DNA of 64,000 bases from Streptomyces sp. Root431 (GTDB taxonomy: Bacteria; Actinomycetota; Actinomycetes; Streptomycetales; Streptomycetaceae), in assembly GCF_001426585.1 (NCBI RefSeq), contig NZ_LMEI01000008.1, positions 180,708 to 244,707 on the forward strand, read 5' to 3'. The notes beneath the pieces were generated by a model. That model saw only the letters and a program-made list of their open reading frames with translations. It ran no database searches and was not told where the DNA came from. Both the position numbers and the translations under genes were made by a program. This document shows positions 37,964 to 47,320 of this stretch, piece by piece. Position 1 is the first letter of the stretch, and each line of letters begins with the position of its first letter.

Positions 37964-38151
37964 GGTGACTCCTCGTGGGGGAGGGTGGGAGAGGAACTTC
38001 CTCGCCACGGCCCGGAGATTACGCGTCCATGTCAGACACTGTTGAGGAGTGATCAAGCCCAATCATTCATGGGGCAATTCGGTCCATCGGGAAGAAATTC
38101 TTGCGTCGATTCCGGAGTTTGAGACCTCGACGTAACGACTGGGGTGACGGA

Positions 38152-38247
38152 GGCGGGTGGTGTGTCCGGATTCGATCTCCGAAACTCGCCACCCGCCGTA
38201 GCGATGTGATCTCCCGTTAACAGAAGAGATCATGGCTGAAAATCGCT
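38152..38247. repeat. Nested inverted repeats between phoD and the metalloprotease
   Basis: GGCGGGTGG (38152-38160) pairs with CCACCCGCC (38189-38197). Beside it, AGCGAT (38200-38205) and TGATCTC (38207-38213) pair with GAGATCA (38226-38232) and ATCGCT (38242-38247) as two nested stems. They lie just downstream of phoD and upstream of the metalloprotease, so they may end phoD transcription or serve as an operator. The rest of 37,964-38,259 is the AT-richer metalloprotease upstream region, with no clear promoter I would defend. Confidence 0.5.
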
Positions 38248-38259
38248 GTTAGACCCTCA

Positions 38260-39909
38260 TCAGCGAACCGGCTGGTACACCCGCTCGACACGCTGGGTTC
38301 CGTTCTTCGTCCGGTACGAGCGCGCCCAGGCGGTCGTCGCGGCCGGATCCGCCTTGTCGGAGACCGTGTAGTAGTCCATCTGCGAGTGCTCGGAGGTCAC
38401 GTCGAGCACGCCGTAACCGTGGTGGTCCATGTCCACCCACTTCACGTGGCGGTTGGCGGCCTTCACGGCGCCGGCGGCGACGACCGAGACGGTCCCCGGG
38501 GCCACGTGCAGCATGTCGTCCAGGTTGTCCGAGGTCACCGAGGTGACGACGAACTCCGTGGCCGCGGAGGCCGACAGCGGGTACGTCGCGGCCTTCAACG
38601 GCACGTCGTTGGCCCAGGCCATGTGGATGTCACCGGTCAGGAAGACCGTGTTCCGGATCGCCCGCGAGGTCAGGTGCGCGATCAGTTCCTTGCGGTCGTC
38701 GGTGAAGCCGTCCCACTGGTCGACGTTGACCGCGAGCCCCTCCTTCGGCAGGCCCATCAGCTCGGCCAGCGGCTCCAGGAGGTGCGCCGGCAGGGCGCCG
38801 AAGGCGATCGGCGAGATCATCACCGAGGTGCCGACCAGCTGCCAGGTCGCGTCCGAGCCGGCGAGTCCGGCCTTGAGCCAGTCCAGTTGGGCGCGGCCGG
38901 TGATCGTCCGCTCCGGGTCGTCGACCGTGCCGCTGCCCGTCTTCGCCGGGGCGGAGCGGAAGCTGCGCAGGTCGAGCAGGTGCAGATCGGCCAGCTTGCC
39001 GAAGCGCAGCCGCCGGAAGACCGTGCCCTCGGTGGAGGCGCGGACCGGCATCCACTCGAAGTACGCCTGCTTGGCGGCGGCCACGCGGGCCGCCCACTCG
39101 CCCTCGGCGCCGGGGGTGTGGTTCTCGGCCCCGCCCGTCCAGGCGTCGTTGGCGAACTCGTGGTCGTCCCAGATGGCGACGACCGGGTGGGCGGCGTGCA
39201 GCGCCTGGAGGTCGGGGTCCGTCTTGTACTTCCCGTGCCGGGTGCGGTAGTCGGCGAGCGAGACGATCTCGTGGCGCGGCTCGTGCTGCCGGACCGTGTA
39301 CTTGGCCTCCGGGTAGGCGCCGCTGGCGTACTCGTAGACGTAGTCGCCGAGATGGAGGACGGCGTCCAGGTCGGCGCGGCCGGCGAGGTGGCGGTACGCG
39401 GAGAAGTGGCCGGACTCCCAGTTCGCGCAGGAGACCACGCCGAAACGGACCCCGGGGGCGGCGGCGTCGACGGCCGGCGCGGTCCGGGTGCGGGCGGCCG
39501 GCGAGACGGCGTCGCCCGCGGTGAAGCGGAACCAGTAGGCGGTCGCGGGGCGGAGGCCCCGTACGTCGGCCTTCACGGTGTGGTCGGCGGAGGCGCTCGC
39601 CGTGGTCGAACCGGCGGCGGCGATCCGGGTGAAGCCGCGGTCCTCGGCGAGCTCCCAGCCGACCGTGACGTCCGGGCCGAGCCCGGATCCGGGCACGGCC
39701 TCGGGGGAAGGGGTGACGCGCGTCCAGAGGAGGACGCCGTCGGGCAGCGGGTCGCCGGAGGCGACGCCGTGGAGGAAGGCGGGTGCCGTGGAGTCCGCGA
39801 GGGCGGGGGAGGCGGCGCCGAGGAGGGCGGGCGCGGCGACGGCGGTGACGGCGGCGGCCTTGACGACCGTGCGCCGGCTGGGGGCAGGAGATATGAACTG
39901 ACTGGTCAC
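38260..39909 (-). CDS. phoD: Tat-exported alkaline phosphatase/phosphodiesterase PhoD
   Basis: A 549-aa PhoD-family enzyme that hydrolyses phosphate mono- and diesters outside the cell. The Tat signal has the twin-arginine pattern [21 protein letters not shown] and an ALADS cleavage region near residue 40. Metal-site motifs include [37 protein letters not shown] and LTGDIHMAW. PhoD uses Fe3+/Ca2+. GTG 39909 has no SD and lies 8 nt after TAATCT on this strand. I saw no direct-repeat PHO box upstream. Confidence 0.92.
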   Translation of the reverse strand: MTSQFISPAPSRRTVVKAAAVTAVAAPALLGAASPALADSTAPAFLHGVASGDPLPDGVLLWTRVTPSPEAVPGSGLGPDVTVGWELAEDRGFTRIAAAGSTTASASADHTVKADVRGLRPATAYWFRFTAGDAVSPAARTRTAPAVDAAAPGVRFGVVSCANWESGHFSAYRHLAGRADLDAVLHLGDYVYEYASGAYPEAKYTVRQHEPRHEIVSLADYRTRHGKYKTDPDLQALHAAHPVVAIWDDHEFANDAWTGGAENHTPGAEGEWAARVAAAKQAYFEWMPVRASTEGTVFRRLRFGKLADLHLLDLRSFRSAPAKTGSGTVDDPERTITGRAQLDWLKAGLAGSDATWQLVGTSVMISPIAFGALPAHLLEPLAELMGLPKEGLAVNVDQWDGFTDDRKELIAHLTSRAIRNTVFLTGDIHMAWANDVPLKAATYPLSASAATEFVVTSVTSDNLDDMLHVAPGTVSVVAAGAVKAANRHVKWVDMDHHGYGVLDVTSEHSQMDYYTVSDKADPAATTAWARSYRTKNGTQRVERVYQPVR

Positions 39910-40072
39910 GGGCAGTCAGATTACTGACGGGTAGGCCCGTTGGGCAGGCGAATCCCGGAAATTCGTCGACTTGTCGCCCCTACGTCGCCCGGCCCCGGAC
40001 CGCAGGGGTCCGGGGCCGGGCGACATGGCGGCACGAGGCCGTGGGCGGAGGGCCCGTGGAAGGTGGCGGGCG

Positions 40073-40888
40073 TCAGGCCTTGAGGGCCGCGTCGATCGCC
40101 GTCGCGAACTGATCGGCCGTCATCGGCGGGGCGTCGGAGCCCGCCGCCGTGACCGGCTTGCCGTCCATCTTCAGCGTCGGCGTACCCGTCACACCGCTCT
40201 TGTCGAAGGCCTCGGACATCTTCATCGCCCAGGCGTCGAAGGTGCCGTCCTCGACGTTCTTCTTGAACTCGGCGTTGCTCTTCAGGGCCGGGACCGTGTC
40301 CGCGACCTCCAGGAGGTACGAGTCCTTGGCGAACTTGTCCTGGTTCTCCTCCGGGTGGAACTCCGTCGAGTACAGCGCCGACTTGTACTTCAGGAAGGCC
40401 TCGGGGCTCACGTTCAGGGCCGCGCCCAGGGCCGAGAGGGCGTTCTTCGAGCCCTCGCCCGGGACGCCGTTGTCGATGAAGGTGGCGCCGACGTACTTGA
40501 TCTTGTACTTGCCGGACTCGACGTCCTTCTCGATCCTGGAGCCCACGCCCTGCTCGAAGGTCGCGCAGACCGGGCAGCGCGAGTCCTCGTACAGCTCCAG
40601 GGTCTTCTTCGCCGACGACTTGCCGATGACGACCGTCGTGCCGTTCGTGCCCGAGGTGTTCTTCGGGGCCGTCACGTTCGTCGCCTTCGCCGCCGTCTCC
40701 CACTGGGTCGGCTTGTTGGACTGCACGACCGCGTAGCCGATGCCGCCGGCGGCGGCCAGGACGGCCACGGCCGAGACGCCGACGACGAGCTGGCGGCGCG
40801 CCCGGTCCTTCTTCGCCTGGCGCTCGCGCTCGACGCGCAGACGCTCGCGGGCGGCGGCCTTGTTGGTCTGGCTGTTGCGTGCACTCAT
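40073..40888 (-). CDS. DsbA-family thioredoxin-fold protein
   Basis: A 271-aa membrane-anchored thiol oxidoreductase. A charged cytoplasmic start (residues 1-32) and one membrane helix (33-55) precede an extracytoplasmic thioredoxin fold. The redox motif is C105-P-V-C108 in YEDSRCPVCATFEQ, and the cis-Pro loop is in GVTGTPTLKMDG. It probably forms or repairs disulfides in secreted proteins. It lies 61 bp downstream of a membrane protein gene on the same strand and was likely co-transcribed. The secreted Cys-containing protease nearby is a plausible client, by inference. Confidence 0.9.
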   Translation of the reverse strand: MSARNSQTNKAAARERLRVERERQAKKDRARRQLVVGVSAVAVLAAAGGIGYAVVQSNKPTQWETAAKATNVTAPKNTSGTNGTTVVIGKSSAKKTLELYEDSRCPVCATFEQGVGSRIEKDVESGKYKIKYVGATFIDNGVPGEGSKNALSALGAALNVSPEAFLKYKSALYSTEFHPEENQDKFAKDSYLLEVADTVPALKSNAEFKKNVEDGTFDAWAMKMSEAFDKSGVTGTPTLKMDGKPVTAAGSDAPPMTADQFATAIDAALKA

Positions 40889-40949
40889 GATCGTGATCTC
40901 CGTGAAGGTGAGAAAGAAGAGCAAGGGGGAACCGCTGTACCGGCGTCGC

Positions 40950-41654
40950 TCAGACGAGAGCGAAGCCCGGCACCGGCGGTCCCCGCCGCCCCACGGAGTG
41001 CACGAGGAGAAGACGGATACGAGAGGGGCGGGGCCGTCCCACCGGCCGCGCGGCCCGCGGGGCCGTACCGCCGCCGCGGAAGAAGGCCGCCACGAGCAGC
41101 AGTGGCCGGAACGCGCAGGCCGCCACCGCGCCGAGCACCCGGGCGAGCGCCCGCTCCCCGCCGCGCAGCCAGAACGCCGCCGCGAGCCCGACGCCGACGT
41201 GCGCCAGGAGCAGCAGCCACGGCAGCGCCGGGTCGGGGGAGTCGAGCAGGGCGGCCGCGGTCCCGCTTTCGGGGGCGGCCACGCCCGGCAGCGGCGCGCC
41301 CACCGCGCCACCGCAGAAGACCTCCACGCCGACCGCGCGCAGCGAACCGGCGACCGGGCCCCCGGCGGCGCCGTAACAGACCACCTGACCGCTGGTGAAG
41401 AGGGTGTCGGCCGCCAGCTCCAGCGGGACGAGGAGCCCGGCGATCGGGCCGAAGCCGCGCTCGCGGCCGGCCAGCGCGTACGCGACGGCGAAGACGGCGG
41501 CCGCGACCGGGACGACCGTCCCCAGCGGCAGCGGCACGCCGGAGAGCAGCACGTGGGACGCCACGGACAGCGTCACGACCAGTGCCGTGAAGAACGCCGC
41601 CCGCAGCGCTCTCAGCTGCGTCCCTGCCATGTCCATCGTCGTGGAGTGTCCCAT
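40950..41654 (-). CDS. Hypothetical polytopic membrane protein
   Basis: I do not recognise the family of this 234-aa protein. It has about five hydrophobic segments (residues 18-38, 44-62, 66-82, 140-160 and 170-188) and a basic Arg/Pro-rich C-terminal tail. Single cysteines occur in QVVCYGA and EVFCGGA but no CxxC pair, so it is not a VKOR-type DsbA partner. The start is ATG 41654; ATG 41636 is possible. It precedes the DsbA-like gene with a short gap, which suggests an envelope-related role. Confidence 0.7.
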   Translation of the reverse strand: MGHSTTMDMAGTQLRALRAAFFTALVVTLSVASHVLLSGVPLPLGTVVPVAAAVFAVAYALAGRERGFGPIAGLLVPLELAADTLFTSGQVVCYGAAGGPVAGSLRAVGVEVFCGGAVGAPLPGVAAPESGTAAALLDSPDPALPWLLLLAHVGVGLAAAFWLRGGERALARVLGAVAACAFRPLLLVAAFFRGGGTAPRAARPVGRPRPSRIRLLLVHSVGRRGPPVPGFALV

Positions 41655-41741
41655 GCCGTGCCGTAAGGGGTCGCTAAAGGCAGGCTGTGAACCGTCCCAC
41701 CGGCCCCTCCCGCCTCTTCAGCCCGCCTCGACAGCCCGCCT

Positions 41742-43091
41742 CTACAGCCCGGGGATCCGGCCGTTGCGGAAGAGGTCCACGAAGATCTGGTGGTCGGCCC
41801 GCGCGCGGGCCCCGTACGTGTGGGCGAAGTCCACCAGGAGGTCGGCGAAGCCCTCCTCGTCGGCGGCGATCGCCGCGTCGATGGCCCGCTCCGTCGAGAA
41901 CGGCACCAGCGACTGCCCGCTGGACTCGTCCGCCGCCGCGTGCATGGTCGCCGTCGCCCGCCCCAGGTCCGCGACGGTCGCCGCGATCTCGTCGAGGTCG
42001 TCGATGTCCGACCAGTCCAGGTCCACCGCGTACGGCGAGACCTCGGCGACCAGCTGCCCGGCGCCGTCGAGCTCCGCCCAGCCCAGCCACGGGTCCGCGT
42101 GCGCCTGGAGGGCCCGCTGCGAGATCACCGTGCGGTGGCCCTCGTGCCGGAAGTACTCCCGCACCGCCGGGTCCGTGACGTGGCGGGAGACCGCCGGGGT
42201 CTGCGCCTGCTTCATGTAGATCACGACGTCGTTCTCCAGGGCGTCGCTGTGACCCTCCAGGAGGATGTTGTACGAGGGGAGGCCGGCCGAGCCGATGCCG
42301 ATCCCGCGCCGCCCGACGACGTCCTTGACCCGGTACGAGTCGGGGCGGGCCAGGCTGGACTCCGGCAGGGTCTCCAGATAGCCGTCGAAGGCGGCCAGGA
42401 CCTTGTACCGGGTGGCCGCGTCCAGGTCGATCGCGCCCCCGCCGGCCGCGAAGCGGCGCTCGAAGTCGCGGATCTCCGTCATCGAGTCGAGCAGCCCGAA
42501 GCGGGTCTGCGCCCGGGCGTCGCGCAGGGCGCCGAGCAGCGCGCCGTCGGCGGTCTCCAGGGTGAAGGGCGGCACCTCGTCCTCGGCGGTGCCGGTCGCG
42601 AGGGCGTGGATCCGCTCGCGGTAGGCGGCGGCGCAGATCCGGACCCCCCGGGTGATCTGCTCGTCGCTGAGCGCCTTGGCGTAGCCGATCAGGGCGAGCG
42701 AGGCGGCGAGGCGCTTCAGGTCCCAGGTGAAGGGCCCCACGTACGCCTCGTCGAAGTCGTTGACGTTGAAGACCAGCCGGCCGTTGGCGTCCATGTACGT
42801 GCCGAAGTTCTCGGCGTGGAGATCGCCATGGATCCAGACCCGGCCGGTGCGCTCGTCCAGGTAGGGGCCGACACCTACGCTCCCGCCCTCCCGCCCGGCG
42901 GTCTCCTTCTCCAGGTCCGAGTAGAAGAGGCAGGCCGTCCCCCGGTAGAAGGCGAAGGCGGAGCCGGCCATCTTCCGGAACTTGACGCGGAAGGCCGCGG
43001 GGTCGGCGGCGAGGAGCTCGCCGAAGGCGGTGTCGAAGACGGCGAGGATGTGCTCACCGCGCTCGGCGGCGGTGGGCTGGGGGACCGACAT
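41742..43091 (-). CDS. DUF2252 family protein
   Basis: A 449-aa DUF2252 protein. The family signature VWIHGDLHAENFGTYMDANG is followed by VFNVNDFDEAYVGPFTWDLKRLAASLAL. These resemble the catalytic loop and metal-binding Asp of aminoglycoside-phosphotransferase-like kinases (HGDLH...N, then D). Whether it phosphorylates anything is unknown. ATG 43091 has a GGAGG SD; the open frame extends 11 codons upstream but without an SD. It diverges from dnaE, with about 190 bp between the two starts. Confidence 0.88.
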   Translation of the reverse strand: MSVPQPTAAERGEHILAVFDTAFGELLAADPAAFRVKFRKMAGSAFAFYRGTACLFYSDLEKETAGREGGSVGVGPYLDERTGRVWIHGDLHAENFGTYMDANGRLVFNVNDFDEAYVGPFTWDLKRLAASLALIGYAKALSDEQITRGVRICAAAYRERIHALATGTAEDEVPPFTLETADGALLGALRDARAQTRFGLLDSMTEIRDFERRFAAGGGAIDLDAATRYKVLAAFDGYLETLPESSLARPDSYRVKDVVGRRGIGIGSAGLPSYNILLEGHSDALENDVVIYMKQAQTPAVSRHVTDPAVREYFRHEGHRTVISQRALQAHADPWLGWAELDGAGQLVAEVSPYAVDLDWSDIDDLDEIAATVADLGRATATMHAAADESSGQSLVPFSTERAIDAAIAADEEGFADLLVDFAHTYGARARADHQIFVDLFRNGRIPGL

Positions 43092-43282
43092 CGAGGTGCC
43101 TCCTGGTACCGGGACGTGCTGCAAGACTGTTCATGACAATTGGGACAGGTGTTCCGTGTCTCTCAACGGGCGACCCTAGCCCCGAGTGCCCGACGTCTGT
43201 CAGTCGCGCGACGTAGACTTCCACGCTGTCCCCCCAGACTGTCCGCAGCCTGTCTCTCTGTGTTTTCCGGAGGCCTCCCGCC

Positions 43283-46200
43283 GTGACCAAGCCGCCCTTC
43301 ACGCACCTCCACGTCCACACCCAGTACTCGCTGCTGGACGGTGCCGCGCGGCTCAAGGACATGTTCAACGCGTGCAACGAGATGGGCATGACCCATATCG
43401 CCATGTCCGACCACGGCAACCTGCACGGGGCGTACGACTTCTTCCACTCCGCGAAGAAGGCCGGGGTGACCCCGATCATCGGCATCGAGGCGTACGTCGC
43501 CCCCGAGTCCCGGCGCAACAAGCGCAAGATCCAGTGGGGCCAGCCGCACCAGAAGCGGGACGACGTCTCCGGTTCCGGTGGTTACACCCACAAGACGATC
43601 TGGGCGGCCAACGCCACCGGACTGCACAACCTCTTCAAGCTCTCCTCCGACGCGTACGCCGAGGGCTGGCTGCAGAAGTGGCCCCGGATGGACAAGGAGA
43701 CCATCTCCAAGTGGTCGGAGGGGCTCATCGCCTCCACCGGCTGCCCCTCCGGCGAACTGCAGACCCGGCTCCGCCTCGGCCAGTTCGACGAGGCCCTGAA
43801 GGCCGCCTCCGAGTACCAGGACATCTTCGGCAAGGAGCGGTACTTCCTGGAGCTGATGGACCACGGCATCGAGATCGAGCGCCGGGTCCGCGACGGGCTC
43901 CTGGAGATCGGCAAGAAGCTCGGCATCCCGCCGCTCGTCACGAACGACTCGCACTACACGTACGCGCACGAGTCGACCGCGCACGACGCCCTGCTGTGCA
44001 TCCAGACCGGCAAGAACCTCTCCGACCCGGACCGCTTCCGCTTCGACGGCACCGGCTACTACCTCAAGTCCACGGACGAGATGTACGCCATCGACTCCTC
44101 GGACGCCTGGCAGGAGGGCTGCCGCAACACCCTCCTGGTCGCGGAGCAGGTCAACACCGACGGCATGTTCGTCGAGAAGAACCTCATGCCGAAGTTCGAC
44201 ATCCCGGAGGGGTACACCGACGTCACCTGGTTCCGCGAGGAGACCATGCGGGGCATGCACCGCCGCTTCCCCGGGGGCATCCCCGAGGACCGCATGAAGC
44301 AGGTCGAGTACGAGATGGACACCATCATCTCGATGGGCTTCCCCGGCTACTTCCTCGTCGTCGCCGACTTCATCATGTGGGCGAAGAAGCAGGGCATCGC
44401 CGTGGGCCCCGGCCGAGGCTCCGCGGCCGGCTCGATCGTCGCGTACGCCATGGGCATCACCGACCTCGACCCGATCCCGCACGGACTGATCTTCGAGCGC
44501 TTCCTCAACCCCGAGCGCATCTCCATGCCCGATGTCGACATCGACTTCGACGAGCGTCGGCGCGTCGAGGTCATCCGGTACGTGACGGAGAAGTACGGCT
44601 CGGACAAGGTCGCCATGATCGGCACCTACGGCAAGATCAAGGCGAAGAACGCCATCAAGGACTCCGCGCGCGTCCTCGGCTACCCCTACGCCATGGGCGA
44701 CCGGCTCACCAAGGCCATGCCCGCCGACGTCCTCGGCAAGGGCATCGACCTCAACGGCATCACCGACCCCTCGCACCCGCGCTACAGCGAGGCCGGCGAG
44801 ATCCGCGCGATGTACGAGAACGAACCGGACGTCAAGAAGGTCATCGACACCGCCCGCGGCGTCGAGGGCCTGGTCCGGCAGATGGGCGTGCACGCGGCCG
44901 GCGTGATCATGTCCAGCGAGCCGATCGTCGAGCACGCGCCGATCTGGGTGCGGCACACCGACGGCGTGACCATCACGCAGTGGGACTACCCGCAGTGCGA
45001 GTCGCTCGGCCTGATCAAGATGGACTTCCTGGGCCTCAGGAACCTCACGATCATGGACGACGCCGTCAAGATGGTGAAGGCCAACAAGGGCATCGAGCTC
45101 GACCTCCTCGCCCTGCCGCTGGACGACCCCAAGACGTACGAACTGCTCTGCCGCGGTGACACGCTCGGTGTCTTCCAGTTCGACGGCGGCCCCATGCGGT
45201 CGCTGCTGCGGCTGATGAAGCCCGACAACTTCGAAGACATCTCCGCCGTCTCGGCCCTGTACCGGCCGGGCCCGATGGGCATGAACTCGCACACGAACTA
45301 CGCCCTGCGCAAGAACAAGCAGCAGGAGATCACCCCGATCCACCCCGAGCTGGAGAAGCCGCTCGAAGAGGTGCTCGCGGTCACCTACGGCCTCATCGTG
45401 TACCAGGAGCAGGTGCAGAAGGCCGCCCAGATCATCGCCGGGTACTCGCTCGGCGAGGCCGACATCCTGCGCCGCGTGATGGGCAAGAAGAAGCCCGACG
45501 AGCTGGCGAAGAACTTCGTCATCTTCCAGGAGGGTGCGAAGAAGAACGGCTACAGCGACCAGGCCATCCAGGCGCTCTGGGACGTCCTGGTCCCCTTCGC
45601 CGGCTACGCCTTCAACAAGGCGCACTCCGCCGCGTACGGCCTGGTCTCCTACTGGACCGCCTACCTCAAGGCGAACTACCCCGCCGAGTACATGGCCGGT
45701 CTGCTCACCTCGGTCAAGGACGACAAGGACAAGTCCGCGGTCTACCTCAACGAGTGCCGCCGCATGGGCATCAAGGTCCTCCCGCCGAACGTGAACGAGT
45801 CCGAGTCGAACTTCGCCGCCCAGGGCGACGACGTGATCCTCTTCGGCCTCTCCGCCGTGCGGAACGTCGGCACGAACGTCGTCGAGTCGATCATCAAGTC
45901 GCGCAAGGCGAAGGGGAAGTACTCGACCTTCCCCGACTTCCTCGACAAGGTCGAGGCCGTCGTCTGCAACAAGCGGACCATCGAGTCGCTGATCAAGGCC
46001 GGCGCCTTCGACGAGATGGGCCACACCCGCAAGGGCATGGTCGCCCACCACGAACCGATGATCGACAACGTGGTGGCGGTCAAGCGCAAGGAGGCCGAGG
46101 GACAGTTCGACCTCTTCGGCGGCATGGGCGAGGAGACCAGCGACGAGCCCGGCTTCGGCCTGGACGTCGAGTTCTCCGACGTCGAGTGGGAGAAGTCGTA

Positions 46201-46822
46201 CCTGCTCGCCCAGGAGCGCGAGATGCTCGGCCTCTACGTCTCCGACCACCCGCTCTTCGGCATCGAGCACGTCCTGTCCGACAAGACGGACGCGGCGATC
46301 TCGCAGCTCACCGGCGGCGAGCACAGCGACGGCGCGGTCGTCACCATCGGCGGCATCATCTCGGGCCTCCAGCGCAAGATGACCAAGCAGGGCAACGCCT
46401 GGGCGATCGCCACCGTCGAGGACCTGGCCGGCTCCATCGAGTGCATGTTCTTCCCCGCCACCTACCAGCTGGTCTCCACCCAGCTCGTCGAGGACACGGT
46501 CGTCTTCGTCAAGGGACGGCTCGACAAGCGCGAGGACGTGCCCCGGCTCGTCGCCATGGAACTGATGGTCCCCGACCTGTCGAACGCCGGGACCAACGCG
46601 CCGGTGATCCTCACCATCCCGACGGTGAAGGTGACCCCGCCGATGGTCAGCAGGCTCGGCGAGATCCTCAAGCACCACAAGGGCAACACCGAGGTGCGGA
46701 TCAAGCTCCAGGGCCCCCGCACCACGACCGTGCTCCGGCTCGACCGGCACCGGGTGACGGCCGACCCCGCGCTCTTCGGCGACCTGAAGGTGCTCCTCGG
46801 CCCGTCCTGCCTGGCCGGCTAG
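43283..46822 (+). CDS. dnaE: DNA polymerase III alpha subunit (DnaE1)
   Basis: The 1179-aa replicative polymerase subunit. An N-terminal PHP domain (FTHLHVHTQYSLLDGAARLKD) precedes the polymerase core, with metal-binding aspartates D417 and D419 in MPDVDIDFDERRR. The fingers, a helix-hairpin-helix region and a C-terminal OB-fold (GAVVTIGGIISGLQRKMTKQGN) complete it. GTG 43283 has a GGAGG SD. In actinobacteria the PHP domain of DnaE1 supplies proofreading; here the first HxH (H-V-H) is present. A strong hairpin follows the stop. Confidence 0.97.
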   Translation: MTKPPFTHLHVHTQYSLLDGAARLKDMFNACNEMGMTHIAMSDHGNLHGAYDFFHSAKKAGVTPIIGIEAYVAPESRRNKRKIQWGQPHQKRDDVSGSGGYTHKTIWAANATGLHNLFKLSSDAYAEGWLQKWPRMDKETISKWSEGLIASTGCPSGELQTRLRLGQFDEALKAASEYQDIFGKERYFLELMDHGIEIERRVRDGLLEIGKKLGIPPLVTNDSHYTYAHESTAHDALLCIQTGKNLSDPDRFRFDGTGYYLKSTDEMYAIDSSDAWQEGCRNTLLVAEQVNTDGMFVEKNLMPKFDIPEGYTDVTWFREETMRGMHRRFPGGIPEDRMKQVEYEMDTIISMGFPGYFLVVADFIMWAKKQGIAVGPGRGSAAGSIVAYAMGITDLDPIPHGLIFERFLNPERISMPDVDIDFDERRRVEVIRYVTEKYGSDKVAMIGTYGKIKAKNAIKDSARVLGYPYAMGDRLTKAMPADVLGKGIDLNGITDPSHPRYSEAGEIRAMYENEPDVKKVIDTARGVEGLVRQMGVHAAGVIMSSEPIVEHAPIWVRHTDGVTITQWDYPQCESLGLIKMDFLGLRNLTIMDDAVKMVKANKGIELDLLALPLDDPKTYELLCRGDTLGVFQFDGGPMRSLLRLMKPDNFEDISAVSALYRPGPMGMNSHTNYALRKNKQQEITPIHPELEKPLEEVLAVTYGLIVYQEQVQKAAQIIAGYSLGEADILRRVMGKKKPDELAKNFVIFQEGAKKNGYSDQAIQALWDVLVPFAGYAFNKAHSAAYGLVSYWTAYLKANYPAEYMAGLLTSVKDDKDKSAVYLNECRRMGIKVLPPNVNESESNFAAQGDDVILFGLSAVRNVGTNVVESIIKSRKAKGKYSTFPDFLDKVEAVVCNKRTIESLIKAGAFDEMGHTRKGMVAHHEPMIDNVVAVKRKEAEGQFDLFGGMGEETSDEPGFGLDVEFSDVEWEKSYLLAQEREMLGLYVSDHPLFGIEHVLSDKTDAAISQLTGGEHSDGAVVTIGGIISGLQRKMTKQGNAWAIATVEDLAGSIECMFFPATYQLVSTQLVEDTVVFVKGRLDKREDVPRLVAMELMVPDLSNAGTNAPVILTIPTVKVTPPMVSRLGEILKHHKGNTEVRIKLQGPRTTTVLRLDRHRVTADPALFGDLKVLLGPSCLAG

Positions 46823-46845
46823 CCGACACCGAACGGCCCATCACA

Positions 46846-46885
46846 CGGAAGGGGCGCGCCCGTCGTCACGGGCGCGCCCCTTCCG
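46846..46885. terminator. Bidirectional terminator after dnaE
   Basis: A perfect 17-bp stem CGGAAGGGGCGCGCCCG (46846-46862) / CGGGCGCGCCCCTTCCG (46869-46885) with a 6-nt loop lies between dnaE and the convergent small gene. Confidence 0.88.
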
Positions 46886-46896
46886 GTACCTACGCG

Positions 46897-47070
46897 TCAG
46901 TTGTGACCGAAGCGCTTCTGCCGGCCCTTCCGGGCCATGTCACCCGGAGTCACCTGGGTGGAGCGCTGCTCGGCCTGCTGTTCCATCGAGGACTGCTGCG
47001 CCTGCTGGGCGCCGCGCTCCGCTGCCGACGCCTTCTGCTGCATACGGTCCTGCTTGCGGTTCTTGGCCAT
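46897..47070 (-). CDS. Small basic Gln-rich protein, 57 aa
   Basis: A short gene that an ordinary length cut-off would miss. It starts at ATG 47070 with a strong GAGGAGG SD 11 nt upstream and ends TGA at 46897. The product begins MAKNRKQDRMQQKASAAERG, has a Gln/Ser-rich middle (QQAQQSSMEQQAEQRS) and ends MARKGRQKRFGHN. It is strongly basic and predicted disordered, with no membrane segment. The gene sits between the dnaE terminator and the divergent NYN gene. I recall similar small proteins in Streptomyces but no assigned function. SD and composition make it very likely real. Confidence 0.8.
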   Translation of the reverse strand: MAKNRKQDRMQQKASAAERGAQQAQQSSMEQQAEQRSTQVTPGDMARKGRQKRFGHN

Positions 47071-47320
47071 GGGGATGATGCCTCCTCAAAGGGACCTAGG
47101 GGCCAGGGCCGCTGTCAGATTCACACACGGGCGAAGGGGCCGCATTTTGGATCATTACGGAACGTAAGGGCGGGGCGGGAGTGATATCCGCCACGCCGAT
47201 GATCCAGTTCCGACCGTCAAGCACCCGGCCTTCGGGCAGACTCGAAGGGAACGATGAAGATACGGAGCACCTTCCGACCCCCGAGTCCGACCCCGAGGTT
47301 CCCGAAAGAGGGTGGAACAC

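Noticed and set aside
39894..39908. TGAACTGACTGGTCA shared with the TetR-type operator at 1661
   Set aside because: A 15-base match is expected several times by chance in a window this size; the second site lacks the right half of the palindrome and overlaps the phoD start codon.
39910..39970. PHO box upstream of phoD
   Set aside because: I looked for the 11-bp direct repeats of the Streptomyces PHO box and saw none convincing.
40950..41654. Membrane protein as a VKOR/DsbB-type partner of the DsbA-like protein
   Set aside because: It has no CxxC pair or quinone-binding motif visible.
43163..46750. 1195-codon open frame antisense to dnaE
   Set aside because: Composition (Val/Leu/Asp/His/Gly/Arg repeats) is the mirror of DnaE codons; no SD and no domain.
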